64,000 bases of DNA, taken from contig CAKSIJ010000006.1 of NCBI GenBank assembly GCA_934462715.1, positions 103,451 to 167,450 on the forward strand, written 5' to 3'. Below the pieces are notes generated by a model that saw only the letters and a program-made list of their open reading frames with translations, did no database searches and had not been told where the DNA came from. This DNA comes from an uncultured Clostridia bacterium (lineage in GTDB: Bacteria; Bacillota; Clostridia; UBA1381). Shown one piece after another: positions 1 to 9,311 of this stretch. Within the stretch, counting starts at the first letter, position 1. Each line of letters opens with the position of its first letter. A program made the position numbers and the translations under genes.

Positions 1-580
1 CGTCATAAAGCGGCCGCAGATACGGGTCAACCTTGTTTTGCAAATCTCCGGGGAGAAAACCGAGCTTTTCTCCGGCTTCAACGGCAGGACGGGTCAGAAT
101 GATTCTGCTGACCTCCTTGTTTCTCAGAGCCGTTACGGCACGGGCTACGGCAAGATATGTTTTTCCTGTACCGGCAGGGCCTATTCCGAATACGATTGTG
201 TTATCCCTTATGCAGTCGGTGTATTGCTGCTGACCGACGGTTTTTGCCTTTATGGGGCAGCCGCGCGAATTTATCGCAACGCAGTCCTCGCCCAGTGCCT
301 TTACGTCAAAGGCTTGGTTTTCCTGTACCATTGTGATTGCATAAAGAATTTTTTGCTCGTCAAGCTCCTCGCCCTTTTCCAGAAGCTCGCAGAGAATACC
401 GATAATGTCGGAGCATTTATCAAGGCTTTCATTATCTTCTCCGCTGATTTTTATTGTGTTGTCACGCCCGATGATTTTGACAGACAATGCTTTTTCGAGA
501 AGCTTTATATTGGAATCAAAATCACCGAAAAACGATGACATTTCAATGCTGTCGGGTAAATGAATTTCTCTTTGGTTCAT
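1..580 (-). CDS. phoH: PhoH family ATPase (3' end outside window)
   Basis: N-terminal 193 residues of a PhoH-like protein; the gene continues past the left edge. The Walker A motif GPAGTGKTYLA is clear, preceded by the family's N-terminal region (start MNQREIHLPDS). PhoH-like proteins are cytoplasmic P-loop nucleoside triphosphatases with a proposed RNA-related role. The ATG at 580 follows AGAGGA at a good distance. It is the last visible gene of a yqfC-yqfD-phoH run, the usual order in spore-forming Clostridia. Identification is firm; the exact biochemical role of the family is not settled. Confidence 0.93.
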   Translation of the reverse strand, partial: MNQREIHLPDSIEMSSFFGDFDSNIKLLEKALSVKIIGRDNTIKISGEDNESLDKCSDIIGILCELLEKGEELDEQKILYAITMVQENQAFDVKALGEDCVAINSRGCPIKAKTVGQQQYTDCIRDNTIVFGIGPAGTGKTYLAVARAVTALRNKEVSRIILTRPAVEAGEKLGFLPGDLQNKVDPYLRPLYD

Positions 581-620
581 AAGCAGTCCTCTCATAGTGT
601 ATAACTTTTATATGGTAATA

Positions 621-1814
621 TTATTGTTCGACCGGTGTTTCTTCGCCTATATTTTCTGTAAACTCCATGGATACCGTAACCATTACGGTTCCGCTGTCGG
701 TTTTTTCGTGGGTACACTGTCTGCTGTTCAGTACCGAGCCGGGTAAAAGCTCCTTGCCTATTTCAGCTTCAAGCTCGTTTGCGGCATAACGTACCGTTTC
801 GTTGTAGTCGGACGGCGCAAGAGTCTCGTTTGTTTCAAAATATGTCTTTTTGTAAATTCCGATGCCGGAATAATTATCCTTGCCAAATGAAAGCTCTTTC
901 ATATATTCTTTTATTTCATAATGCTCAAAATCTATATTTTCTTTCGTATACAGATTTATGCATTTTGAAAAAAGCTTCAGCGTGTAAAAGCTTTTCTTTT
1001 TGCCGGTAGGTACGGACACTGTCTGAACCAACGGATATTCGCGGCTTTTTTCATGCCAGGTATATGCTCTTATATCGCCGATTGCGTGTACCGGAAGCCC
1101 CGGGTTTTCGGAATTTGACGATACTCCGGAAATCAAAACGTCACCCTTTAAAACCGTATCGCCTTTTTTTACGGCGGCACTTCCGTTTTTTTCGGTAATG
1201 CTCATGATAAGACCGTCGCGGCGCGCCGTAATGCTGCACGGAACGGAAAGCTTTACGGGCGCCGGAGCGGGAATGCCGCTTCTGTATTCGACTATTGCTT
1301 TTGTACCCTTGATGTAAGTCCACACCCACATTATATCGTCTGTACTGTCAAGTATTATGTTTTTAATATCGTCACCTTTCGGAAGTGCCGGCTTGAATGC
1401 GCCGATATACACTCCGGAATTTTTTATCGCCTCGGGCAAGCCGTCGGGGATTGCTCCGCCGGGAACTTGTATTTCCACGGACCATATAAAAAACGATGAA
1501 ATAAACATGGCGCAGACCATGATAACAAATCCGAAAAGCAATATGTACCGTCTGCGAAATTGTTTTGCTAAAAAAGGTAATCCGCATTTTTTCACAATGC
1601 GTATGTATGCGCCGGACTTTCTCACTGCCGGCTTGATTCTTCTGAAATCAGAAATGCTCATACACAGCGCAATTCCGTTGTCCGACGGAGTACCCATATT
1701 GAACAGGGCGATTTTCCTTTTTGCGCATATGTATAAAAAACGTTCAATACCTAAACCAGATACATTAATTATAACATATCCTTTCATAAAATGAAAGACA
1801 TTATTTAAAAACAT
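621..1814 (-). CDS. yqfD: Sporulation protein YqfD
   Basis: 397 residues. One strong transmembrane segment lies at about residues 89-112, preceded by an Arg/Lys-rich stretch and followed by a long extracytoplasmic region, as in YqfD. The family is made under mother-cell control in Bacillus subtilis and is needed for efficient sporulation; its molecular function is unknown. The ATG at 1814 follows AGAGG. A second in-frame ATG (MKGYVIIN, residue 10) is a possible start. It sits between yqfC and phoH, which supports the call. Confidence 0.93.
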   Translation of the reverse strand: MFLNNVFHFMKGYVIINVSGLGIERFLYICAKRKIALFNMGTPSDNGIALCMSISDFRRIKPAVRKSGAYIRIVKKCGLPFLAKQFRRRYILLFGFVIMVCAMFISSFFIWSVEIQVPGGAIPDGLPEAIKNSGVYIGAFKPALPKGDDIKNIILDSTDDIMWVWTYIKGTKAIVEYRSGIPAPAPVKLSVPCSITARRDGLIMSITEKNGSAAVKKGDTVLKGDVLISGVSSNSENPGLPVHAIGDIRAYTWHEKSREYPLVQTVSVPTGKKKSFYTLKLFSKCINLYTKENIDFEHYEIKEYMKELSFGKDNYSGIGIYKKTYFETNETLAPSDYNETVRYAANELEAEIGKELLPGSVLNSRQCTHEKTDSGTVMVTVSMEFTENIGEETPVEQ

Positions 1815-1907
1815 AGTAAAAACCTCTTATTTTTATACTTTTTACATATTACATCAGCTGACTTTTGTTGATTTTTTCTATGAACGTAAAATTATTTGTC
1901 AAAAATA

Positions 1908-2198
1908 TTATTTTTTACGGTTTATATTTTTTGGAATAAACGTAACAGAGGATATGCAGCCCTCGATAAAAATAGAATCGGCTTCTATCCTTGTAATACA
2001 AAGCTCACTGCCGTTAATTTGTATACAGCCGCCCTTTGCGGCAAGTCTGATAAGCTCACAGCCGTATTCGGATAATCCTTTGTAGTTGTCAACCTGCAAA
2101 TTTCTGCTGCCTATGAGCGTGAGCTTTGGCAAGCCTGTAATCAGATCCTTCGGAAGCTCGGTGAAATCTGATATTTTTTCCGTAAAGCTTGTTTTCAT
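1908..2198 (-). CDS. yqfC: Sporulation protein YqfC (YabP/YqfC family)
   Basis: 96 residues starting MKTSFTEKISDF. The start at 2198 is preceded by AAAGGAG; an upstream in-frame extension lacks a ribosome binding site. The pattern LPKLTLIGSRNLQVDNYKGL is typical of the YabP/YqfC family of small spore-coat or envelope proteins. First gene of the yqfC-yqfD-phoH operon. In B. subtilis the homologue belongs to the mother-cell SigE regulon; no clear SigE promoter was identified here. Confidence 0.9.
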   Translation of the reverse strand: MKTSFTEKISDFTELPKDLITGLPKLTLIGSRNLQVDNYKGLSEYGCELIRLAAKGGCIQINGSELCITRIEADSIFIEGCISSVTFIPKNINRKK

Positions 2199-2389
2199 TT
2201 TATGTACGGCTCCTTTCGCGGTTTGTTTGCACAAATGCTGAATTTACAATATTTTATGCAAATTTCCGCTTGATAATTCATATATATTATGTAATCGAGC
2301 AGATATATCGACCGACTGTGCTGATTTGATGTTGTACAAAAAAATAATCTGCGTCCGACCGGAATTACCGAATGAAAGGAATGTAAGGT

Positions 2390-3499
2390 ATGAAAGCTTT
2401 AAAAAAAGATATGGGTTATGCCCTGACGGTGTTTTTGTGTGTGCTTTTGATTTTCAATCCGCAAAAATCGATGATGTATGCAAGGGAGGGTTTGCTTCTT
2501 TGCTCGGACATAATAATACCGTCGCTGTTTCCGTTTTTTGTGTGCTCGGGGCTTCTGGTTTATTCGGGGTTCTGCGAGGTTATGGCAAAGGCTGCCGCTC
2601 CTGTTATGAAGCCACTTTTTAATATAAACCCTACGGGAGCGGCGGCGTTCGTTCTGGGAATAGTGAGCGGTTATCCGCAGGGGGCGGTAACGGCAGGACA
2701 GCTCTACGGCGGAGGATACCTGTCAAAATCCGAAGCGGAGCGTCTGCTTGCGTTCTGCAATAATTCGGGACCGCTGTTTATATTGGGAACTGTGGGAGCA
2801 GCCATGTATAAGAATCCGAAAATCGGTATTTTGCTGTATGCTTCTCATATACTCGGAGCAATAACAGTGGGAGTGATTTTCCGTTTTTATAAAAAAGAAA
2901 GCTATAACGCCCCCGTCAGCGGAATAAATACGGAAAGAAAAAACATATCTCAGGTCTTTTCGTCGGCAATTAACGATTCCGTAAGAAGTATTCTTATGGT
3001 ATGTGCGTCTGTTATTTTTTGCAGCGTGATTTCAAAGCTTGTATTGGATATGTTTCACCTTGACGGAACACTCGGAGCTGCGGCGGCTTCTCTTTTGGAA
3101 TTTGTTTCGGGTCTCGGGAAAATATCATCGCTTGATATAGGCGAGTGTGAAAAGCTGATAATGTCTGCGGCGGTATGCGCTTTTGCCGGACTGAGCGTTC
3201 ATTTGCAGGTTATGGGAGTAGTGTCGGATAAAAACCTTAGTCTGAAACCGTATTTTGCCGGTAAAGTTCTCCATGCGGTTTTTGCGTGTGCATATACATT
3301 TATTGCAATAAGGCTTTTCCCGATAACCGAAACGGTATTCGGAGCGGCAACGGGGGATAAGAAAATGTACATGGGCTTCTTCATGGGATCATCATGCGTT
3401 ATGACTGCGGTTTTTGCCGGAATTGCCGTTTTTGCGGTCTACTGTGTATTCAGACCGCACAATAATCGCTTTGCGCCAAAAACAGGGAATAAAATATAA
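2390..3499 (+). CDS. ylbJ: Sporulation integral membrane protein YlbJ
   Basis: 369 residues, strongly hydrophobic with about 8-9 membrane segments. The conserved region PSLFPFFVCSGLL and the motif GIVSGYPQGA match YlbJ, a polytopic sporulation membrane protein related to nucleoside-transporter-like gate domains. The ATG at 2390 follows GAAAGGAATG. It is divergent from the yqfC operon, so two sporulation units face away from each other across 2199-2389. A stem-loop at 3530-3563 probably ends the transcript. Confidence 0.92.
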   Translation: MKALKKDMGYALTVFLCVLLIFNPQKSMMYAREGLLLCSDIIIPSLFPFFVCSGLLVYSGFCEVMAKAAAPVMKPLFNINPTGAAAFVLGIVSGYPQGAVTAGQLYGGGYLSKSEAERLLAFCNNSGPLFILGTVGAAMYKNPKIGILLYASHILGAITVGVIFRFYKKESYNAPVSGINTERKNISQVFSSAINDSVRSILMVCASVIFCSVISKLVLDMFHLDGTLGAAAASLLEFVSGLGKISSLDIGECEKLIMSAAVCAFAGLSVHLQVMGVVSDKNLSLKPYFAGKVLHAVFACAYTFIAIRLFPITETVFGAATGDKKMYMGFFMGSSCVMTAVFAGIAVFAVYCVFRPHNNRFAPKTGNKI

Positions 3500-3529
3500 A
3501 GGTTTTTCCTATAATAAAACTGTTGTTTT

Positions 3530-3563
3530 CAGGCAATTGCGGATTGCCGCCGCAAATTGCCTG
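3530..3563 (+). terminator. Stem-loop after ylbJ
   Basis: Arms AGGCAATTGCGG and CCGCAAATTGCCT pair around a short loop, followed by a T-rich but broken tail. It is a likely terminator or attenuator between ylbJ and the next small gene. Confidence 0.5.
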
Positions 3564-3589
3564 TTATTATTTCTTGGGAGTTGTATTGT

Positions 3590-3970
3590 ATGGAAGAGCT
3601 TCTTGTGTTTTTTATCGGTGCGTCGGGGTACGGACTTTTGGAAATTATCTGGAGAGGGTATACTCACTGGTCTATGCTGATTGTAGGGGGGATATGCTAT
3701 CTGGCGCTTTATAAAATGTTCGATTATCTGAAGGATACGCCGGCGATGGTAAAGGGCCTGATAGGAGGACTGGTGATAACAACTGCGGAGCTGGTTGCCG
3801 GTATGATACTCAATGTCAGACTGGGAATGAACGTGTGGGATTATTCCAATCTGCCATTTAACCTTTACGGTCAGATATGCCTGATTTACAGCTTTTTATG
3901 GGTGGTTTTGAGTATGCCGCTTATTTATGTCAGCAAAAAAGTCAAAAAATTTATAGACAGATTCGGATAA
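3590..3970 (+). CDS. Small four-helix membrane protein, putative ABC transporter permease family
   Basis: 126 residues with four predicted membrane helices. The pattern of Gly-rich helices, WRGYTHWSM near the N-terminus and NVWDYSNLPFNLYGQIC near the C-terminus, is typical of a widespread Firmicutes family labelled putative ABC transporter permease (CmpB-like). No ATPase partner is adjacent, so that label should not be read as a proven function. The start at 3590 was chosen because GGGAG precedes it; an upstream ATG lies inside the hairpin region and has no ribosome binding site. Confidence 0.75.
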   Translation: MEELLVFFIGASGYGLLEIIWRGYTHWSMLIVGGICYLALYKMFDYLKDTPAMVKGLIGGLVITTAELVAGMILNVRLGMNVWDYSNLPFNLYGQICLIYSFLWVVLSMPLIYVSKKVKKFIDRFG

Positions 3971-4098
3971 CCGATTGCGATAACCTTCAAAATGTGCCTG
4001 TAATGCGTAATGTTTGAGCTATATTGACGGATTTTCAATGCGGCGGACGTTAAAATTTAATTATTTTTAACTTTTTTTTATTTTTTTTACAAAAACTA

Positions 4099-4127
4099 TT
4101 GCAAATTACTTTTTTTTATGGTAAAAT
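4099..4127 (+). promoter_or_regulatory. SigA-type promoter for rpmB
   Basis: TTGCAA, 17-base spacer, TAAAAT, about 43 bases upstream of the rpmB start. Confidence 0.7.
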
Positions 4128-4170
4128 AGTTATGTTTTGACGATTGTAAAATGATTTGGAGGTGTTTAGT

Positions 4171-4359
4171 ATGGCTAAATGTGATATCTGCGGCAAGGGT
4201 GTTTCTTTCGGTATAAAGGTCAGCCACTCGCACAGAAGATCAAACAGAACATGGAAACCCAATGTCAGAAAGGTAAGAGCTGTTGTTAACGGTACACCAA
4301 AGTCTGTTAATGTCTGCACACGTTGTCTGCGTTCGGGAAAGGTTACACGTGCTGTCTGA
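4171..4359 (+). CDS. rpmB: 50S ribosomal protein L28
   Basis: 62 residues starting MAKCDICGKGVSFG, the zinc-binding form of L28, with CDIC and CTRC pairs. It is a component of the large ribosomal subunit. GGAGGTG lies at ideal distance from the ATG at 4171; the open frame extends upstream but without support. It is a single-gene unit with its own promoter and a strong terminator, as is common in Clostridia. Confidence 0.97.
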   Translation: MAKCDICGKGVSFGIKVSHSHRRSNRTWKPNVRKVRAVVNGTPKSVNVCTRCLRSGKVTRAV

Positions 4360-4371
4360 GAAAAGAATATT

Positions 4372-4400
4372 AGCAGAGCAAAGGCTCTGCTTCTTTTTTT
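4372..4400 (+). terminator. Intrinsic terminator of rpmB
   Basis: Perfect 8-bp stem AGCAGAGC / GCTCTGCT with a short loop, followed by TTCTTTTTTT. Confidence 0.92.
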
Positions 4401-4481
4401 GTGTAAATTTGCAAGCACTTATTTGTTATTTATTCACTGTTTATACCGATATATTATGTGTAATTTTTTGCAAATAGATAC

Positions 4482-4510
4482 TTGTAAAATGTTGAAAAAA
4501 GGTATATAAT
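4482..4510 (+). promoter_or_regulatory. Promoter for pta-ackA
   Basis: TTGTAA, 17-base spacer, consensus TATAAT. It leaves a leader of about 110 bases before pta, in which I see no recognisable regulatory motif. Confidence 0.75.
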
Positions 4511-4628
4511 GTAATGTTGTAGATGCTTGCACTTAAATGTGATGTCAAAAGCATTATTTCGACAATGACGCAGATTACCTGCCTGCGGTAAGCTGTGTGT
4601 GAGTAAATATTTTGCGGGCAGAAAGGCT

Positions 4629-5639
4629 ATGAAAACTATTATGAGTAAGTTTATCGAAAGAATTAAGGAAAGAGCCAAGATGGATAAGAAAAAAATCATT
4701 CTTCCCGAATCAATGGACAAAAGAACCTTTGAGGCTGCCGAAAAAATTCTCAAAGAGAATATTGCCGATCTGGTTATAATCGGAACTCCTGAGGAAATAG
4801 AGGAAAACGGCAAGGGCTTTGATATTTCCGGGGCTGAAATTATTAATCCTTTCACATATGAGAAAACGGAAGAATACATTAACCTTTTTGTTGAGCTGAG
4901 AAAAGCCAAGGGTCTTACATATGAGGACGCTAAGAAAACAGCTTTGGGAGATTATATGTACTACGCTTGTCTTATGGTTAAAGCCGGTGACGCGGACGGA
5001 GTTGTTTCTGGAGCGTGCCATTCAACTGCAAATACCTTAAGACCGAGCTTGCAAATTATAAAAACAAAGCCGGGAGTAAAGCTTGTATCCGCATTTTTCG
5101 CTGAGGTTGTGCCGAACTGCGAATACGGCGCAGACGGAACGTTTATTTTTGCCGACAGCGGACTTGAACAGAATCCGGATCCCGAAAAGCTTGCCGCAAT
5201 TGCTGCCTGTTCTGCCGAATCGTTTGAGCTGCTCACGGAAAAAGAAGCGTATGTTGCAATGCTTTCACATTCAACAAAGGGCAGTGCAAAGCACGCAGAT
5301 GTTGACAAGGTTGTTGAAGCGACTAAAATCTGCAAGGCTGAAAATCCGAATCTTAAGGTTGACGGAGAATTGCAGCTTGACGCAGCTATTGTTCCCGAGG
5401 TTGCGGCTTCAAAAGCACCCGGTTCACCGGTTGCGGGAAAAGCAAACGTACTTGTATTCCCGGATCTTGACGCAGGAAATATAGGCTATAAGCTTGTTCA
5501 AAGACTTGCAAAGGCGGAAGCATACGGTCCTGTCACACAAGGTATCGCAAAGCCGATCAACGATTTATCAAGAGGCTGTTCTGCCGATGACATAGTGGGT
5601 GTTGTTGCAATCACCTGCGTACAGGCACAGAAAAACTAA
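4629..5639 (+). CDS. pta: Phosphate acetyltransferase
   Basis: 336 residues, the short clostridial form of Pta without the N-terminal regulatory domain of enterobacterial enzymes. It converts acetyl-CoA and phosphate to acetyl phosphate in acetate fermentation. Family signatures seen: KIILPESMDKRTFEAA at the N-terminus, the substrate-binding block VVSGACHSTANTLRPSLQII, and a C-terminal RGCSADDIVGVVAITCVQAQ. Two starts are possible: ATG 4629 (AAAGG very close upstream) and ATG 4641 (MSKFIERIKERAK, which better matches family N-termini). ackA follows after 72 bases. Confidence 0.96.
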   Translation: MKTIMSKFIERIKERAKMDKKKIILPESMDKRTFEAAEKILKENIADLVIIGTPEEIEENGKGFDISGAEIINPFTYEKTEEYINLFVELRKAKGLTYEDAKKTALGDYMYYACLMVKAGDADGVVSGACHSTANTLRPSLQIIKTKPGVKLVSAFFAEVVPNCEYGADGTFIFADSGLEQNPDPEKLAAIAACSAESFELLTEKEAYVAMLSHSTKGSAKHADVDKVVEATKICKAENPNLKVDGELQLDAAIVPEVAASKAPGSPVAGKANVLVFPDLDAGNIGYKLVQRLAKAEAYGPVTQGIAKPINDLSRGCSADDIVGVVAITCVQAQKN

Positions 5640-5711
5640 ATTGTATTAAAACAGGCATTTGCAAAAGATTGTTTTGAAAATGCCCGTAAATATAAAGACA
5701 GGAGATTTGTT

Positions 5712-6911
5712 ATGAAAGTTTTAGTTATTAATGCCGGAAGCTCATCTTTGAAGTATCAGTTAATCGATATGGAATCGATGAATGTTTTGGCAAAGGGTTT
5801 GTGTGAGAGAATCGGTATAGACGGTTCAAAGCTCACACATAAGAATCTGGTAAAGGGTATCGAAAAGGAATTTGAAAAGCCGATGAAGGATCATTCGGAC
5901 GCTATTTCAATGGTAATTAATGCTCTTACCTGTCCGGAATGCGGGGTTATTGCGTCGATGGACGAAATAGGCGCAGTAGGTCACAGAGTAGTGCACGGAA
6001 GCGAAATATTTGCCGATTCATGCGTTATCGATGAAAAGGTTAAGGACGCACTGAGAGAATGTTCGCCGCTTGCACCGCTTCATAATCCGGCAAATATAAT
6101 CGGTATTGAAGCTTGTGAAAAGCTTATGCCGGGCGTTAAGCAGGTTGCCGTGTTCGATACCGCATTCCATCAGACAATGCCCAAAAAGGCATTTATGTAT
6201 GCGCTTCCTTATGAATACTATACAAAGCATAAGATAAGAAAATACGGGTTCCACGGAACAAGCCACCGTTTTGTATCGCGGGAGGCTGCAAAGATGCTCG
6301 GAAAGCCGATTGAGGATTTAAAGATTATTACCTGCCACTTGGGTAACGGTTCGTCCGTTTCGGCTGTTGACGGCGGAAAGTGCGTTGATACGTCAATGGG
6401 CTTTACACCGCTTGACGGAGTTGTTATGGGAACAAGAACCGGTTCTATGGATCCTGCCGTTGTTACGTTCATAATGGAGCAGGAGGGCATGAGTGCAAAA
6501 GAGGTTGATACACTGATGAATAAAAAGTCGGGTGTGTTCGGAGTGTCGGGTGTTTCAAGCGATTTCCGTGACCTTACAAAGGCAGCTGAAGAGGGAAACG
6601 AAAGAGCTGCTCTTGCAATTGATATGTTTACCTACAGCGTTAAAAAGCTTATAGGCGCATATGCAGCCGCTATGGGCGGAGTTGACGCAATTGTGTTTAC
6701 TGCCGGTGTGGGCGAAAACGACGCCGCTTCAAGAGCCGCTATCGTGGACGGACTCGGATTCCTCGGCATAAAGATTAACGCTGAAGCAAATAAGATAAGA
6801 GGCAAGGCAGTTGATGTCAGCGCTTCCGACGCAACAGTTAAAACTCTTGTTATTCCTACAAATGAGGAATTGATGATTGCGCTTGATACTCAAAAATTGG
6901 TTGAGTGCTGA
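5712..6911 (+). CDS. ackA: Acetate kinase
   Basis: 399 residues, full family length. It makes ATP and acetate from acetyl phosphate, the energy-yielding step following Pta. Signatures: N-terminal MKVLVINAGSSSLKYQL, AVGHRVVHG, catalytic-region YGFHGTSHR, CHLGNGSSV and the GVGEND nucleotide loop near the C-terminus. AGGAG lies just upstream of the ATG. It is probably co-transcribed with pta and ends at a strong terminator at 6937-6974. Confidence 0.98.
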   Translation: MKVLVINAGSSSLKYQLIDMESMNVLAKGLCERIGIDGSKLTHKNLVKGIEKEFEKPMKDHSDAISMVINALTCPECGVIASMDEIGAVGHRVVHGSEIFADSCVIDEKVKDALRECSPLAPLHNPANIIGIEACEKLMPGVKQVAVFDTAFHQTMPKKAFMYALPYEYYTKHKIRKYGFHGTSHRFVSREAAKMLGKPIEDLKIITCHLGNGSSVSAVDGGKCVDTSMGFTPLDGVVMGTRTGSMDPAVVTFIMEQEGMSAKEVDTLMNKKSGVFGVSGVSSDFRDLTKAAEEGNERAALAIDMFTYSVKKLIGAYAAAMGGVDAIVFTAGVGENDAASRAAIVDGLGFLGIKINAEANKIRGKAVDVSASDATVKTLVIPTNEELMIALDTQKLVEC

Positions 6912-6936
6912 TAGGTTGATTTGAATAATTAAAATA

Positions 6937-6974
6937 TCCGCTGCGGATTTAATATCGGCAGCGGAATTTTTTTT
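6937..6974 (+). terminator. Intrinsic terminator of pta-ackA
   Basis: TCCGCTGC / GCAGCGGA stem followed by an eight-T run. Confidence 0.92.
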
Positions 6975-7012
6975 GTAAATAAATACGGGTTGACGGGCTG
7001 TTTGAACAGCTG

Positions 7013-7040
7013 TTGACTGTTCAGCGATAAAGTTTATAAT
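7013..7040 (+). promoter_or_regulatory. Promoter-like sequence reading antisense into ilvN
   Basis: TTGACT, 16-base spacer, consensus TATAAT on the plus strand, 27 bases before the stop end of the convergent ilvN. No plus-strand gene follows. It overlaps an inverted repeat TGAACAG...CTGTTCA. Confidence 0.4.
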
Positions 7041-7066
7041 TAACGGATAAATTGCAGATTAGTTTT

Positions 7067-7570
7067 TTATTCAAGACAAAAATTACCTCTGCCTATGGCG
7101 GTAATACCCGTTCTGCACAGTTCAAGTATTCCGTAAGGCTCAAGATACCTGACAAAATCATTGAGCTTTGCCTGCTCGGCAGTTATTTCTATCGTGATTG
7201 AATCGGGAGTTAAATCCACAATTTTACCCATGTACAGATTGATTGCGTTCATGATTTCAGTTCTGGTATCGTTTGTGATTTTTATTTTAATCAGCATAAG
7301 CTCCTTTTCAATTGTGTTTTCCTTTTCCATGACCTCTATTTTTTTAACGTCAAATATTTTGGCAAGCTGATTTACTATCTGCTCTTTTGTGTTGTCGTCA
7401 ACAGTGGTTGTGATCGTCATTCTCGATAGCTCGGGATTGCTTGTTTCGCCGACCGTCAGCGAATCGATGTTGTAGCCTCTGCGTGTGAACAGAGAGGATA
7501 TGCGCATTAAAACACCGAAATGGTTTGCAACAAGCACGCTTATTATAATATGGTGAGTATTATTATCCAT
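7067..7570 (-). CDS. ilvN: Acetolactate synthase small (regulatory) subunit
   Basis: 167 residues with an N-terminal ACT domain (VLVANHFGVLMRISSLFTRR) and a C-terminal AHAS small-subunit domain. It binds branched-chain amino acids and controls the catalytic subunit for valine, leucine and isoleucine synthesis. It lies 23 bases downstream of ilvB on the same strand, so translation is probably coupled. The unusual order (large before small, no ilvC or ilvD nearby) shows the pathway is split over several loci in this genome. Confidence 0.96.
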   Translation of the reverse strand: MDNNTHHIIISVLVANHFGVLMRISSLFTRRGYNIDSLTVGETSNPELSRMTITTTVDDNTKEQIVNQLAKIFDVKKIEVMEKENTIEKELMLIKIKITNDTRTEIMNAINLYMGKIVDLTPDSITIEITAEQAKLNDFVRYLEPYGILELCRTGITAIGRGNFCLE

Positions 7571-7593
7571 GATTAGCTCCTCAATACCTATTG

Positions 7594-9252
7594 TTACATA
7601 ATAATATCCGAAAGACTGCCGCCGGGCGGAATCATCGGAAGAACGTTTTCCTCAAAATTGATTTTGCAGTCAACAACGCACACGCTGTTATCGGAAAAAG
7701 CGCTGTTTGCGGCTTTAAAAAATTCTTCGGGAGTTGACACACTGTATCCCTTTGCCCCAAAAGCCTCCGCAACCTTTGCAAAATCGGTTTTTCTTTTTGA
7801 CACAGTTTCGGAATAACGTCCGTCATAAAACATTGTCTGCCATTGCCTTACCATACCCAAAGCGTGATTGTTTAAAACAAATATTTTAATCGGCAGATTT
7901 TCCGTGACAGCCGTTGCAAGCTCGCAAAGATTCATGTGAAAGCTGCCGTCACCGGTGATAAGCACCGTTGTTTTTTTGCCGAGAGCAACGCTTGCACCGA
8001 TTGCCGCACCCATTCCGTAGCCCATTGCGCCCAATCCGCCGGAGGTGAGAAAGGTTCCCGGCTTTTTGAAGTCATAGAACTGAGCAGTCCACATCTGGTG
8101 CTGCCCGACATCTGTTGCTATAGGGGTTAAATCGTCTGTTTTCGCACCGATGGCTTCGATTATTGTTTTCGGTGTTAAAATGCCGTTTGCGGACGGAATA
8201 CGGGAATTTTCGTAAACCTTATATTGCTTTATTTCCTCTCTCCATTGAGGTCTTGTTTTATCCGAAACGTGCTCTGCAAGATACGGAAGTATCTCCCTTA
8301 AATCCCCGACAACCTTGTGAGTTACCGAAACGTTTTTATTTATTTCCGCATTGTCAATGTCGATATGTAAAACCGGTACGTTTGAAGCAAATTTTTGCTT
8401 GTTTCCGGTTGCTCTGTCCGAAAAACGAGTCCCTATTGCGATAATCAAATCCGAATTGAACATTGCGGTGGTTGCCGCATATCTTCCATGCATACCTGTC
8501 ATTCCGACAAAGCTTTCGTGGTTTCTCGGAACAGCCGAAAGCCCCATCATGCTTGTGCCGACAGGGGCGTCTGTTTTTTCAGCGAGTCTGATAAGGTGTT
8601 CGCTTGTTTGAGATATTATCACACCGCCGCCTGCGTATATAAACGGTCTTTTTGAAAAATTTATCATATCAACCGCTTTTTCAAGAGCGGATTTATCAGC
8701 GTGAGGAACGTCAAAGGGTAAAGCCTGCGGTTTTTCTTCATACTCAAACTCTGCAAACTGAACGTCCTGAGGAATATCGACAAGCACAGGGCCGGGACGG
8801 TTTGATTTTGCTATTGCAAACGCTTCTCTTAAAGTGCCGGCAAGCATGGAAATATCCTTAACAATGTAGTTGTGCTTTGTAACGGGCATGGTTACGCCCA
8901 TTATATCAACCTCCTGAAAGCTGTCCTTTCCGAGAGCTTTGGTCGATACGTTGCCGGTTATCGCCACAAGCGGAACGGAATCCAGAGCAGCGGCGGCAAT
9001 TCCCGTTACAAGATTGGTCGCCCCGGGGCCCGAAGTCGCAATCACAACCCCGACTTTCCCCGAAGTTCTTGCATAACCGTCTGCGGCGTGCGCCGCTCCT
9101 TGCTCGTGTGCGGTTGTAATATGTGTTAAACCGTCGGTTTTATAGATTTCATCATATATTTTCAAAACGTTGCCGCCGGGGTATCCGAATATTGTATCAA
9201 CGTTTTGTTCTTTCAGTACGGCAGTTACAATCTGTGCGCCGGTCAGCTTCAT
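7594..9252 (-). CDS. ilvB: Acetolactate synthase large (catalytic) subunit
   Basis: 552 residues, full family length. It is a thiamine-diphosphate enzyme condensing pyruvate with pyruvate or 2-ketobutyrate. Seen: catalytic Glu in TTAHEQGAAHAADGYAR, the FAD-linked middle domain, and the ThDP motif GDGSFHMNLCELATAV ending in NN. AAAGGACTG precedes the start. No T-box or leucine-rich leader peptide is visible in the 59 bases upstream; the preceding lipoprotein gene is close enough to be in the same transcript. Confidence 0.97.
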   Translation of the reverse strand: MKLTGAQIVTAVLKEQNVDTIFGYPGGNVLKIYDEIYKTDGLTHITTAHEQGAAHAADGYARTSGKVGVVIATSGPGATNLVTGIAAAALDSVPLVAITGNVSTKALGKDSFQEVDIMGVTMPVTKHNYIVKDISMLAGTLREAFAIAKSNRPGPVLVDIPQDVQFAEFEYEEKPQALPFDVPHADKSALEKAVDMINFSKRPFIYAGGGVIISQTSEHLIRLAEKTDAPVGTSMMGLSAVPRNHESFVGMTGMHGRYAATTAMFNSDLIIAIGTRFSDRATGNKQKFASNVPVLHIDIDNAEINKNVSVTHKVVGDLREILPYLAEHVSDKTRPQWREEIKQYKVYENSRIPSANGILTPKTIIEAIGAKTDDLTPIATDVGQHQMWTAQFYDFKKPGTFLTSGGLGAMGYGMGAAIGASVALGKKTTVLITGDGSFHMNLCELATAVTENLPIKIFVLNNHALGMVRQWQTMFYDGRYSETVSKRKTDFAKVAEAFGAKGYSVSTPEEFFKAANSAFSDNSVCVVDCKINFEENVLPMIPPGGSLSDIIM

Positions 9253-9311
9253 TTTTGTTCAGTCCTTTCAGATTTGTTGCGGCAGATATTTAAAAATTCA
9301 TATCTGTGTAA

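Noticed and set aside
621..1794. Plus-strand and other-frame open frames over yqfD
   Set aside because: Shadows of the minus-strand gene; no ribosome binding sites or family patterns.
9253..9311. T-box or leader attenuator for ilvBN
   Set aside because: The gap is only 59 bases and contains no specifier hairpin or TGGNACCGCG-type element.
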